A stretch of DNA of 31,153 nucleotides, from the NCBI GenBank assembly GCA_046593925.1, contig JBKJQN010000004.1, positions 1 to 31,153 on the forward strand. The letters are read 5' to 3'. This DNA comes from JAYVYM01 sp046593925 (GTDB lineage Bacteria; Actinomycetota; Actinomycetes; Mycobacteriales; SCTD01). Positions 8,845 to 17,374 of this stretch are shown piece by piece; position 1 is the first letter of the stretch; every line of letters starts with the position of its first letter. The notes beneath the pieces were generated by a model. It searched no databases. It saw nothing but the letters and a program-made list of their open reading frames with translations, and was not told the origin of the DNA. The translations under genes were made by a program, and so were the position numbers.

Positions 8845-10184
8845 GCCGGACGTCGGCCGCCATCACCGACTGGGCCATCGGGATCGACCGACGGCTCGGC
8901 AGTCTCCGGGTGCTGGGCATCGTGCTCGCGGTCGCCCTGCTGATCGGGGCAGGCACGGTCTTCGCCCTGTTCTCCGGTGTCTTCACCTCCTACGACGCGC
9001 TGACCGTCCGGCTGCCCGCCAACAGCACGGCGGTGCTGCCCGGCAGCTCGGTCCAGTACCGCGACGTGAGCATCGGCAAGGTCGTCGGCGACGCCCGGGC
9101 CCAACCTGACGGCTCGGCGATCGTCGATGTCCGGATCCAGCCCGACAAGCTCAAGAGCGTCCCCGCCTCCGTGCGCGCCTCCGTGACCCCGATCTCGGTC
9201 TTCGGCAACCAGTACGTCGTCCTTGAGCCCGAGCAGGGCGCAGCATCCACGGGGTCACTGCGGGCCGGCGCCGAGGTCGGGGCCAAGACCTCGGCCGCTC
9301 CGATCTCGGTACAGCAGACCGTGTCGACGCTGGACCGGCTGCTGGTCGACCTGCACCCGGCCGAGCTCAATGCCGCGCTGACTGCCGTCGCGCAGGCCCT
9401 GCAGGGCCAGGGTCAGCAGCTCGGTCAGACCGCCGACATCGCCAGCACCTACCTGGCCGCCCTGCAGCCGCTGTTCCCGACGATCGTGGAGAACCTCGGG
9501 CTGCTGGCCCCGGTGGCCGAGCAGATCGCCGCGTCCTCACCCGACATCGTCGGGATCCTCGGCAACCAGCTGACGACCGCGCAGACCATCACCGGGGACC
9601 CGGCGCTGGTGCACCGCCTGATCGCGGGCTCGAGCGCCTTCGCGGGCCAGGCCGAGCAGCTGACGGTGGCGGCCGAGAAGCCGTTCTCGCTGCTGGCGGC
9701 CGCATCCGGCCCGTTCCTGGACGCCATCTCGGCCAACCCGGCCACGATCAGCCAGCTCCTGGACGGCCTCGACGCGTTCAGCAAGTCCGTGGTGCAGGCC
9801 GGCAAGGCCGGTCCGTTCCTGTCGGTGACCGCGACCGTCGATGTGCAGAACCCCGCGAACCTCGCGGCGGCGGCGCTGGGCGGGACGCCCGCGGAAATCC
9901 TGGCGAACCTCCAGCAGGGCCTCGGGGCCGCGCTGGTGAACCCCCCCACGTACACCTCGGGCGCCCGGCCAACCTTCCCAGCCTTGGCCCGGGCAGCCGT
10001 CCCGCCGACTGTCGCCCCGGCGGCCGCCGGGGCGGGGCGGGTCGTTCCCTCGCTGCCGGCCGACCAGGAGCGCGCCGCGGTGCTGACGATCGCTTCCGCT
10101 ATCGGTGGCACGCAGCCCGGCTCGGTGGATGTGGCCTCGCTGCTGCTGTCGCCGCTGCTCGCGAACCTGGGGCAGCCCTCGTGA
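8841..10184 (+). CDS. mceA: MceA, MlaD/MCE-domain lipid-transfer protein
   Basis: This 447-aa Mce protein has an N-terminal membrane anchor (about residues 20-43, hydrophobic with VLAVALLIGAG). An MCE/MlaD domain follows, with VQYRDVSIGKVVG and a TPISVFGNQYVVLEP block typical of the family. A long helical region (about 150-330) should build the hexameric tunnel that carries lipids across the cell envelope. The C-terminal ~90 residues are Ala/Pro-rich. GTG 8841 is chosen because it overlaps the yrbEB stop as GTGA. The open frame extends far upstream, but that part is only a shadow of yrbEB. The protein faces the outside of the cytoplasmic membrane. Confidence 0.9.
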   Translation: MSRTSAAITDWAIGIDRRLGSLRVLGIVLAVALLIGAGTVFALFSGVFTSYDALTVRLPANSTAVLPGSSVQYRDVSIGKVVGDARAQPDGSAIVDVRIQPDKLKSVPASVRASVTPISVFGNQYVVLEPEQGAASTGSLRAGAEVGAKTSAAPISVQQTVSTLDRLLVDLHPAELNAALTAVAQALQGQGQQLGQTADIASTYLAALQPLFPTIVENLGLLAPVAEQIAASSPDIVGILGNQLTTAQTITGDPALVHRLIAGSSAFAGQAEQLTVAAEKPFSLLAAASGPFLDAISANPATISQLLDGLDAFSKSVVQAGKAGPFLSVTATVDVQNPANLAAAALGGTPAEILANLQQGLGAALVNPPTYTSGARPTFPALARAAVPPTVAPAAAGAGRVVPSLPADQERAAVLTIASAIGGTQPGSVDVASLLLSPLLANLGQPS

Positions 10185-11290
10185 CCCACAACCTCGGCCG
10201 GCTGATCGCCAAGCTCGCCGCCTTCCTGGTCTTCTCGCTGCTGCTGACGGCGGTCGTGTTCTCGACCCTGCTCAACACCAGCTCGAAATCGCAGCGCGAT
10301 TTCTCGGCGGACTTCGTCAACGCCTCCGGGCTGCGCGCCGGCAACGGGGTGCGGATCGCCGGTGTCGAGGTCGGCAAGGTCACTGACGTCAAGCTCCAGG
10401 ACGGGCACGCCCGGGTGAGTTTCGTCCTCGACGACGACCAGCACCCGACCTCGACGACCAAGGCGGCGCTGAACTACGCCAACCTGCTCGGACAGCGCTT
10501 CGTCAACCTGCTGCCCGGCGACGCTGCCGGGCAGCCGATGCCTGCCGGTGGCGTCATCCCGATGGACAGGACCAACCCGGGGCTGGACCTGACAGCGGTG
10601 TTCGACGGCTTCCAGCCGCTGTTCGCCGCGCTGTCGCCAGAGGAGGTCAACAAGCTGTCGGCGTCGATCGTGCAGGTGTTCCAGGGGCAGTCGGGGACGG
10701 TGGAGAGCCTGTTCAAGCAGACCGCGGTGATCACCAACGACCTCGCGGGACGCCAAGAGCTCATCAACAGCGTGCTGACCAACCTGGCTGCCCTCCTCAC
10801 CCAGGTGAACGCCCACGACCAGCAGCTCGGTTCGCTGATCGACAACTTCGACACCCTGCTCACCGGCCTGGCCGACAGCCGTCAGCAGCTCGGCGACACC
10901 GTGACCGGTCTGGGCACCCTGACGACCACGCTGGGCAGCGTCCTGGGCCAGTCGCAGCCCGCGCTGGACCAGGACATCGCCCGGCTCGCCGACGTGACGG
11001 GCACCCTGACCAAGGAGCAGGACGGTCTGGACTCGACGCTCCAGGGCCTGCCGGGGATCCTCACCACCCTGACCAAGCCGCTGAGCACCGGCAGCTTCCT
11101 CAACGCCTACCTGTGCAACCTCAACGTGAACGTGGTGCAGGACGGCGTCCCCGCGGGTGGCCAGCCGTCGCTGGTGATCAGCCTGATCCCCGGCGTCGCC
11201 GCCGCGGGCCTCTATCCCAACCCGGTGGTGCTGCCCGCCCAGACGACCGTCGGCGACCCGGCACAGCACACCTCGGTGTGTGCGCCGTGA
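10181..11290 (+). CDS. mceB: MceB, MlaD/MCE-domain protein
   Basis: This 369-aa protein starts with a single membrane anchor (LAAFLVFSLLLTAVVFSTLL). It continues with the MCE domain (GLRAGNGVRIAGVEVGKV), a NLLGQRFVNLLPG block characteristic of MceB, and a coiled-coil-like helical region. The C-terminal CNLNV and paired cysteines fit a disulfide in the extracytoplasmic part. The GTG start overlaps the mceA stop (GTGA). It would form one of six different subunits of the Mce tunnel. Confidence 0.9.
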   Translation: MTHNLGRLIAKLAAFLVFSLLLTAVVFSTLLNTSSKSQRDFSADFVNASGLRAGNGVRIAGVEVGKVTDVKLQDGHARVSFVLDDDQHPTSTTKAALNYANLLGQRFVNLLPGDAAGQPMPAGGVIPMDRTNPGLDLTAVFDGFQPLFAALSPEEVNKLSASIVQVFQGQSGTVESLFKQTAVITNDLAGRQELINSVLTNLAALLTQVNAHDQQLGSLIDNFDTLLTGLADSRQQLGDTVTGLGTLTTTLGSVLGQSQPALDQDIARLADVTGTLTKEQDGLDSTLQGLPGILTTLTKPLSTGSFLNAYLCNLNVNVVQDGVPAGGQPSLVISLIPGVAAAGLYPNPVVLPAQTTVGDPAQHTSVCAP

Positions 11291-12321
11291 TGCGCTTCCG
11301 GGAGCGCAACCAGACGGTCCTCGGGGCGGTCTGCCTGCTGAGCCTGCTGGTGCTGGTCACCGCCGCACTGAACTTCCGTCGGCTGCCGCTGGTGCACAGC
11401 AACGCCAGCTATCAAGCGGAGTTCGCCAACAGTGGCGGGATGAAGGTCAATGACAACGTCACCGTCGCCGGGGTGAAGGTCGGCTCCATCACCGACATGC
11501 AGCTGGTCCGCGACCGGGTCCGCGTGAGCTTCAACGTCGACAGCGGCGTACAGATCGGACCGGACTCGGCCGCGGCGGCAAAGGTGCTGGCACTGGTCGG
11601 CACCGAGTACCTCGAGGTGATCCCGAAGGGCAGCGGCCGACTCTCCAGCCCGATCCCCAGCTCCCGTACGACCGTGCCCTTCACCTTCGTCGACACGCTG
11701 CAGAAGCTGTCCAGCCAGGAGCAGGAGTACGACCTGCCCAAGCTCGTCGCCGCGCTCAAGGCCGGCAGCGAGGTCCTGTCGGGTACCACAGCCACCGACA
11801 CCACTGCGGCGCTGACCGGGCTGGCCAACTTCTCAGCCCTGCTTGCGCAGCGCAAGGACGACCTGGCGACGGTCGTCACCCAGGGCGCCGGCCTGAGCAA
11901 GACGCTCGCCGAGCACCGCACCCAGCTGTTCGACCTGATCGGGCAGGGCGATCTCGTGCTGCAGGTGCTGCAGCAGCGCCGCGCGGCGCTGCAGCAGCTG
12001 TTCACCGGCACGACCAGCCTGAGCCAGCAGATCTCGGCCCTGCTCGGCCCGAACCGCGACCAGCTCAAGACGCTGCTGAGCAACCTGCAGACCGTCTCGG
12101 CGCTGCTCGCCAAGGACACCGCCAACATTGACCAGGCGCTGCCGGTGCTCAACGCCTTCAGCCGGTACGCCGCGAACGCCACCGGATCGGGCGCCTTCGT
12201 CGACACCAACATCCCCACGATGCTGCTGCCGGACAGCCTGTTGAAGCAGTGCGGCAAGCCGGCGAGCTACCCCGCGGTCGCCAACCCGGCGACGAACGCC
12301 GTCGTGGGGTGCCGGCCATGA
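11290..12321 (+). CDS. mceC: MceC, MlaD/MCE-domain protein
   Basis: This 343-aa protein has an N-terminal anchor (VLGAVCLLSLLVLVTAAL), an MCE domain with GGMKVNDNVTVAGVKVGSI, a VGTEYLEVIPKG strand and a long helical tail rich in Gln and Leu. Two C-terminal cysteines (KQCGKP and VGCRP) could pair. The ATG shares one base with the mceB stop (TGATG). The order after mceB and the presence of one MCE domain support the C-position assignment, though individual Mce letters rest partly on gene order. Confidence 0.88.
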   Translation: MRFRERNQTVLGAVCLLSLLVLVTAALNFRRLPLVHSNASYQAEFANSGGMKVNDNVTVAGVKVGSITDMQLVRDRVRVSFNVDSGVQIGPDSAAAAKVLALVGTEYLEVIPKGSGRLSSPIPSSRTTVPFTFVDTLQKLSSQEQEYDLPKLVAALKAGSEVLSGTTATDTTAALTGLANFSALLAQRKDDLATVVTQGAGLSKTLAEHRTQLFDLIGQGDLVLQVLQQRRAALQQLFTGTTSLSQQISALLGPNRDQLKTLLSNLQTVSALLAKDTANIDQALPVLNAFSRYAANATGSGAFVDTNIPTMLLPDSLLKQCGKPASYPAVANPATNAVVGCRP

Positions 12322-13496
12322 CGCGGCTGTGGCGCCCGCTGCGCGGGTGGATCGCGGCCGGGGTGGTCGTCCTGCTGGTGGTCGGCCTGGTCGGCGTCCT
12401 GCGTGGCGGCGACGGGCCGATGCGCTCGGTCACGGCCCGCTTCGCCAACGCCCCCGGGCTGTACGAGGGCAACCAGGTACAGATGCTCGGGATGCCGGTC
12501 GGCAAGGTCACCGGTGTCCATCCCGATGCCGGCGGCGTCGACGTGACCTTCGAGGTCCCGCAGAGCCTGGACATGCCCGACCGGGTCCAGGCCATGATCC
12601 TTGCGCCCAACCTGATCAGCGACCGCACGCTGGCCCTGAACCCCCCGTACACCGGGGGGGCCAAGCTTGCCGACCCGGCCCGCATCCCGATGGAACGGAC
12701 GGCGGCGCCGCTGTCTGCGGACCAGGTGATCAAGAGCGTCGACAAGTTGGCGCTGGCGCTCGGCCCGCAGGGCGCCAACCAGGACGGCGCGCTCAACAAC
12801 CTGCTCGGCAGCCTGGCGACCTCCTTCGGGCCGGACGGCAAGCCGCTCAACCAGACGATCACGAACTTCGGGCAGGCTCTCGGCGCGCTCGGTGCTCAGG
12901 ACACCGACCTCACGACGCTGTTCAACAGCCTCGGCGCGCTCACCACCGAGGCCTCCCAGAACCTGGACAGCTACCAGTCCTTCTCCAGCAACCTGGCCTC
13001 GGTCAGTGCGAGCCTGGCGTCGGAGAAGGCCGACATCGCCACGGCGCTGTCGACCCTCACCCAGGCGCTGGCCCAGCTGTCCACCTTCGTGACGGACAAC
13101 GCTGCCACGCTCGGGAGCAGCGTCAGCAGCCTCAACACCTTTGCGGCTGCGCTGTCGCGCCAGCAGCAGAGCCTCGCGGAGACGTTCCGGACGGCCCCGT
13201 TGGCGCTGGAGAACCTGCATGCGGCCGTGGACCCGGCGGCCCCTGGGGGCCCGGCGCTCAAGACCCGCTTCGACCCGAGCCGTGGCTCAGCGGCCCTGGG
13301 CACCCAGGTGTGTGGCAACTCCGTCCTGCGCCTGCTGAGCATCGCGCTGGCGAACCGTGACGGTGGCACGTACGACGGCAAGTACGGGGAGGACTTCGCG
13401 TGCGGCCTCAACGGCCTGGTGTCCCAGCTCCCGGTGCCGCCCGGCGCCCCGGCGCCAGACGTGTCCCTCAAGGCCCTGCTGGCGGCCGGCCGATGA
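12318..13496 (+). CDS. mceD: MceD, MlaD/MCE-domain protein
   Basis: This 392-aa protein has an anchor near residues 13-30, an MCE domain (GLYEGNQVQMLGMPVGKV), and a LNPPYTGG block that is common in MceD-type proteins. A long helical region of repeated Leu/Ala/Ser heptads follows (about 150-300), then a cysteine-bearing C-terminus (TQVCGNS, FACGLNG). ATG 12318 overlaps the mceC stop as ATGA. At 12641-12660 a C6 run and a G7 run flank GTACACC. The frame runs intact through both, so no sequencing frameshift is evident. Confidence 0.88.
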   Translation: MTRLWRPLRGWIAAGVVVLLVVGLVGVLRGGDGPMRSVTARFANAPGLYEGNQVQMLGMPVGKVTGVHPDAGGVDVTFEVPQSLDMPDRVQAMILAPNLISDRTLALNPPYTGGAKLADPARIPMERTAAPLSADQVIKSVDKLALALGPQGANQDGALNNLLGSLATSFGPDGKPLNQTITNFGQALGALGAQDTDLTTLFNSLGALTTEASQNLDSYQSFSSNLASVSASLASEKADIATALSTLTQALAQLSTFVTDNAATLGSSVSSLNTFAAALSRQQQSLAETFRTAPLALENLHAAVDPAAPGGPALKTRFDPSRGSAALGTQVCGNSVLRLLSIALANRDGGTYDGKYGEDFACGLNGLVSQLPVPPGAPAPDVSLKALLAAGR

Positions 13497-14569
13497 CCTG
13501 GGGCGGCGTGCGACTGCGCCGCGCTGTGTGTGTCGGCGCCCTCATCCTGCCGCTCGCCGGCTGTGGCTTCAGCGTGAGCCTGCAGAAGCTCCCGAAGTTC
13601 AGCCAGGGCATCGGGCCGTCGTACGACGTCAAGGCCACCTTCGCCGAGGTGCTCAACCTGCCGTCCGATGCGCAGGTGCGGATCGGCCCACGAGTGGTCG
13701 GGCAGGTCGGCTCGATCGGGACGCACGACTTCAAGGCCGACCTGACGTTGAAGATCAAGCAGGACGTCGCGCTGCCGGTCGGTACATCCGCGCAGGTCCG
13801 GTTCGACAACCCGCTCGGCGACCAGTACGTCCTGCTGACGCTGCCCCAGCAGGGCTCGCAGCGGATGCTCGGCCCGGGCGAGCCGCTGGCGATGAACGAC
13901 ACCAGCAGCGCAGCCAGTGTCGAGGACTCCTTCGCCGCTCTGTCGGCGGTCCTCAACGGCGGTGGGATCAACCAGCTCCAGACGATCGTCCGCGAGTTCA
14001 ACGCGAGCCTGGACGGCAACCAGCAGCAGATCCGTGACCTCCTGACGCAGGTCGACACCGCCGTGACGTCGCTGGCACAGGGCAAGGACTCCGTCGTCAA
14101 CGCCCTCACGGCCATCGACGACCTGAGCAAGCAGCTCAACGCGGGGAGCAGCACCATCACGGCCGGCATCGATGCGGTGGCCCCCGCGGTCGGGGTGCTG
14201 GCTGCGGAGAACGGCGACTTCAACAACCTGCTGACCAACTTCGCGGCGCTCAGTGAGGTGTCCAATCGGCTGCTGGCCCAGAGCGGTCAGAACGCCGTGC
14301 AGGGTGCCAAGTCCCTGGTGCCGGTCCTGGACCAGCTGGTCAGCGTCAAGCAGCGGATCGGTCAGGACCTGCGCGACATCGGCGAGTTCGAACGCCTGAC
14401 GACCAGCAAGGCGCCCGGTGACTACCTGCAGGTCGGGCTGACCCTCAACGTCGTGCTGCCGGCGGGTGCCTACTCGCCCACCGGTGCCATCGGGGCAGCC
14501 AGCCGTACGGGCGCGACGGCCGACAGCACGGTCGCGGTCCGCAACCTGCTCCAGACGGGCCTGTCGTGA
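13493..14569 (+). CDS. mceE: MceE, lipoprotein MCE-domain protein (LprK-like)
   Basis: This 358-aa Mce protein is anchored as a lipoprotein. The N-terminus RLRRAVCVGALILPLAGC forms a signal peptide with lipobox LAGC and the acylated cysteine at residue 24. MceE is the lipoprotein member of actinobacterial mce operons, so both motif and position agree. The MCE domain (LPSDAQVRIGPRVVGQV, then FDNPLGDQYVLLTLP) is followed by the usual helical region. ATG 13493 overlaps the mceD stop as ATGA. Confidence 0.92.
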   Translation: MTWGGVRLRRAVCVGALILPLAGCGFSVSLQKLPKFSQGIGPSYDVKATFAEVLNLPSDAQVRIGPRVVGQVGSIGTHDFKADLTLKIKQDVALPVGTSAQVRFDNPLGDQYVLLTLPQQGSQRMLGPGEPLAMNDTSSAASVEDSFAALSAVLNGGGINQLQTIVREFNASLDGNQQQIRDLLTQVDTAVTSLAQGKDSVVNALTAIDDLSKQLNAGSSTITAGIDAVAPAVGVLAAENGDFNNLLTNFAALSEVSNRLLAQSGQNAVQGAKSLVPVLDQLVSVKQRIGQDLRDIGEFERLTTSKAPGDYLQVGLTLNVVLPAGAYSPTGAIGAASRTGATADSTVAVRNLLQTGLS

Positions 14570-15654
14570 TGCGCGGCCTGCTGGCGCGACTGGTGGCCCT
14601 GGTCGCCGTGGTGCTGCTCGGCGGCTACTACATCCTGACCTCGGTCCTGCACTTCAGCTTCGGCAACGGCCCCTTCGACGTGGCGCTGGAGATGAACCGG
14701 GCCGGCGGCATCTACAAGAGCGCGACCGTCACGTACAACGGTGTCGACGTCGGGTCGGTGTCGGCCGTCGACGTCGAGCCGCAGGGCGTCCGGCTGACCT
14801 TGGCGCTGGACCACGGCACCCGGATCCCCAGCGACGTCGATGCCAATATCCGGCAGCTGTCAGCCGTCGGTGAGCAGTACGTGGACCTGGTGCCCGCCTC
14901 CTCAGGCGGCCCGATGCTGCGCGCCGGCAGCGTCATCCCCGCGTCGCGTTCGACGGTGCCGCTGGCGATCGGGACGGCGCTCGACGACCTCAGCAACCTG
15001 CTGGCCAGCATCGACGAGAAGAACCTGGCGACCGTACGGTCGTTCCTGACGACCGGGTTCAGCGGCACCGGACCGGACCTGCGCAACCTGATCGTGTCCG
15101 GCCAGCAGCTGACCCGGGCCCTGCAGGCGGCGCAGCCGGCGACGGTTGACCTGATCACGCAGGGCAACCCGGTGCTGAAGACCCTCAACGCCAGCAATGC
15201 GGACTTCGCGGCGTACACCAGGAACCTCAACGAGCTGACCGCCCAGCTGAAGGTGTCCGACGCCGACATCCGCGGGCTGCTCGCGCAAGGGGCCCCGGCG
15301 ACCGAGCAGCTCGCGGCCCTGCTGGGCAAGACCCGGGACGACATCGCCGGCACCATTGCGGGCTTCGGGGCCGGCTCTGCCGCCGTCCTGCAGTATCAGC
15401 CACAGGTGCAGCGGATGTTCCAGCTGCTGCCGGTCGTCGCCCTGGACCTGCGCGACATCACCGCGGGCGGCAACATCCGCAGCACACTCGGCATCAACGT
15501 CGGCAACACCGTCTGCACGTACCTGGTACCGCAGGCGATCCCGCTGCCCACCCAGCGGACCGGTACGGCCGACCTGAACAACGGCTGCGCCCGGACCGCG
15601 CCCGACCTGCTCCAACGCGGCGCCGACCTGGCCCCTGGCCCCGCGGCGCCCTGA
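14569..15654 (+). CDS. mceF: MceF, MlaD/MCE-domain protein
   Basis: This 361-aa protein has an N-terminal anchor (LVALVAVVLLGGYYILTSVL), an MCE domain (GGIYKSATVTYNGVDVGSV, VGEQYVDLVPA) and a helical region with a CTYLVPQ cysteine. The start is either ATG 14569, sharing one base with the mceE stop (TGATG), or GTG 14566, overlapping it by four. I chose the ATG; the proteins differ by one residue. It is the sixth and last MCE-domain gene of the set. Confidence 0.89.
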   Translation: MRGLLARLVALVAVVLLGGYYILTSVLHFSFGNGPFDVALEMNRAGGIYKSATVTYNGVDVGSVSAVDVEPQGVRLTLALDHGTRIPSDVDANIRQLSAVGEQYVDLVPASSGGPMLRAGSVIPASRSTVPLAIGTALDDLSNLLASIDEKNLATVRSFLTTGFSGTGPDLRNLIVSGQQLTRALQAAQPATVDLITQGNPVLKTLNASNADFAAYTRNLNELTAQLKVSDADIRGLLAQGAPATEQLAALLGKTRDDIAGTIAGFGAGSAAVLQYQPQVQRMFQLLPVVALDLRDITAGGNIRSTLGINVGNTVCTYLVPQAIPLPTQRTGTADLNNGCARTAPDLLQRGADLAPGPAAP

Positions 15655-15668
15655 CATGCCCACCATCC

Positions 15669-15674
15669 AGGAGG
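15669..15674 (+). promoter_or_regulatory. Strong Shine-Dalgarno that decides the start of the Mce-associated gene
   Basis: A perfect AGGAGG lies 8 nt upstream of an in-frame TTG at 15683 and inside the possible N-terminal codons read from ATG 15656. The ATG itself has no ribosome site and would depend on coupling to mceF, 1 nt away. The sequence favours initiation at TTG 15683. Confidence 0.6.
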
Positions 15675-15682
15675 ACGACGCC

Positions 15683-16312
15683 TTGGCTGCCCAGCTCGAC
15701 GACCCTGTGGACCTCACCAAGCAGGCCGGCGACGTGAGCGACGAACACGTCGACGCACCGTCCACTGAACCGTCGGAGCCGGTGGCGTCGGCCCCGGTCG
15801 GCCCGTCGCGCGGACGACGCCTGCTGGGGTGGCTGCGCGGCCACCGGCTGGCGGTCGGAGCCGCTCTGCTGATCGTGGCCCTGGCCGTCGGCCTGGTGCT
15901 GACGACGCTGTCGCTGAGGCAGAGCCGGGCCCTCGACGAGGCGCGCGGGTCGGCGCTGCAGGCCGGCAAGGACAGCGCCGTCGCGCTCGCCAGCTACGAC
16001 TACCGGTCGCTGGACAAGGACTTCGGCGCGGTCACCTCGCGCTCCACCCCGGGTTTCCGTGACAGCTTCACCCAGACCAGTGCGGCGTTGCAGAAGGTGC
16101 TGCAGCAGTACAACGCGACTGCCAAGAGCACGATCGTGGCGGCCGGTGTCACGAGCGCCACCACCGACCGCGCGGTCGTCCTGGTCTTCCTCAACCAGGT
16201 CGCGACCAACACCAACCAGAAGGCCGGCCCCACCACCGACCAGAGCCGGGTCGAGATCACCCTGGTCCGGCCCGACGGCACGTGGCTGATCGATGCGGTG
16301 AAGCTGCTGTGA
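15683..16312 (+). CDS. Mce-associated membrane protein (Mam-like)
   Basis: This protein is 209 aa from TTG 15683, or 218 aa from ATG 15656. An acidic N-terminal cytosolic segment of about 60 residues precedes one membrane helix (LAVGAALLIVALAVGLVLTT). The extracytoplasmic domain ends in WLIDAVKLL. This layout, and the conserved closing strand with DGTWLIDAV, match the Mce-associated (Mam) proteins that follow mce genes in actinobacteria and help stabilise the importer. Its stop overlaps the next start as GTGA, keeping it in the operon. Confidence 0.82.
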   Translation: MAAQLDDPVDLTKQAGDVSDEHVDAPSTEPSEPVASAPVGPSRGRRLLGWLRGHRLAVGAALLIVALAVGLVLTTLSLRQSRALDEARGSALQAGKDSAVALASYDYRSLDKDFGAVTSRSTPGFRDSFTQTSAALQKVLQQYNATAKSTIVAAGVTSATTDRAVVLVFLNQVATNTNQKAGPTTDQSRVEITLVRPDGTWLIDAVKLL

Positions 16313-17373
16313 CGACCCGGCCGGGTCACGAGGACCACGCCGACGTCGTCGAGGTCGGCGCCGAGCGGCCGCGGGGCAGGCGACGCCGGGTGCAGGCCGT
16401 CGCGGTCATGGCGGCGCTCGCCGCGGTTGCCACGGCCGGCGCACCGAGCGTCGTGGCCGCTGCCCGTCATGGTTCTGGCGCTGCCACCGGGCAGGCGACC
16501 GCGTTCGGAGTCGGCCGCGCCGCCGCAGCTGCGCCTGCCGCGCCCGTCTGCCCCGCATCCGGGTCGACGTTCCCGCTGCCCGACGGAAGCGGCGGATACG
16601 CCGTGCAGATCAAGGCGGACATCACCGACGTGACGCTGCTCAATGGCTGGAACGAGATCGGCCAGAACTGGACGTCCACGACCAGCAAGGTGTCGGCGAA
16701 GGCGTGCGGGCTGCTGCAGGTCCCCTCCCTGCAGGTGAGCATCGCCAAGGAGGGCCTGGTGTTCGACACGTCGAAGGCGGAGATCGCCACCCTCTTCGGG
16801 AAGCTCGTGCTGTTCCCCGTCGGGACGTTCGCCGTGAAGCTGACGACGTCAGGGCCATCGTCGACAACCGTCATCGGTGTCAACCCGGACCCCGACGGCC
16901 GGCTCCAGCTCGCGGCGTCCACCCCGGTGTTCGCGGACGTCGGGCCCGGCCCGCTGGTGCCCGGCGTGACGTACTCCTGCAGGACGGCCGTCGCCACGTC
17001 GCTGACAACTGGCACCAGCCGGGTCGTTCCCACCGGTCGTCCCGACGACGGCGGTCTGGCCGGCAGCCAGGGTCCCTGGACACTGGCGGGTTCGCCGCTG
17101 GCGGGCCCGCTCGTCGGGGCGACGGCCAAGGTGGTCGGCAACGACTTCGAGATCCCGGTCTTCAGCCCGGACCCGCCGTGCGACGTCTTCCAGTACGCCA
17201 CGTTCAACGGCATCTTCGGTGGACTGAGTGCCGCAGGCAACAACTACTGGACGCAGGGCGACACGTTGCCTTTTCCGCGCGGCGCCTCGCAGGTGACGGG
17301 AACGCTGACGATCACCGACGTGGACCAGGCTGCGCTGCAGGCCGGCCCCCCGGCGTTCGTCCCGGGCACCTGA
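16309..17373 (+). CDS. Exported protein of the mce operon, unknown function
   Basis: This 354-aa protein starts at a GTG overlapping the upstream stop (GTGA). Residues 1-25 are charged and Arg-rich (RPRGRRRR). An Ala-rich hydrophobic segment (AVAVMAALAAVATAGAPSVVAAA) follows and could be a signal peptide or anchor. The mature part is Ser/Thr/Gly-rich, beta-strand-like, with paired cysteines (VCPASG, KACGLL, YSCRTA, PPCDVF). There is no enzymatic motif and I do not recognise a family. Its position directly after the Mam-like gene suggests an extracytoplasmic accessory of the importer. It may be distantly related to the next gene product (Cys, then GLxFD, then a P-x-x-T-F segment). Confidence 0.78.
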   Translation: MTTRPGHEDHADVVEVGAERPRGRRRRVQAVAVMAALAAVATAGAPSVVAAARHGSGAATGQATAFGVGRAAAAAPAAPVCPASGSTFPLPDGSGGYAVQIKADITDVTLLNGWNEIGQNWTSTTSKVSAKACGLLQVPSLQVSIAKEGLVFDTSKAEIATLFGKLVLFPVGTFAVKLTTSGPSSTTVIGVNPDPDGRLQLAASTPVFADVGPGPLVPGVTYSCRTAVATSLTTGTSRVVPTGRPDDGGLAGSQGPWTLAGSPLAGPLVGATAKVVGNDFEIPVFSPDPPCDVFQYATFNGIFGGLSAAGNNYWTQGDTLPFPRGASQVTGTLTITDVDQAALQAGPPAFVPGT

Positions 17374-17374
17374 C

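Noticed and set aside
12641..12660. C6/G7 runs in mceD as a possible frameshift
   Set aside because: The reading frame and the conserved LNPPYTGG block continue correctly on both sides.
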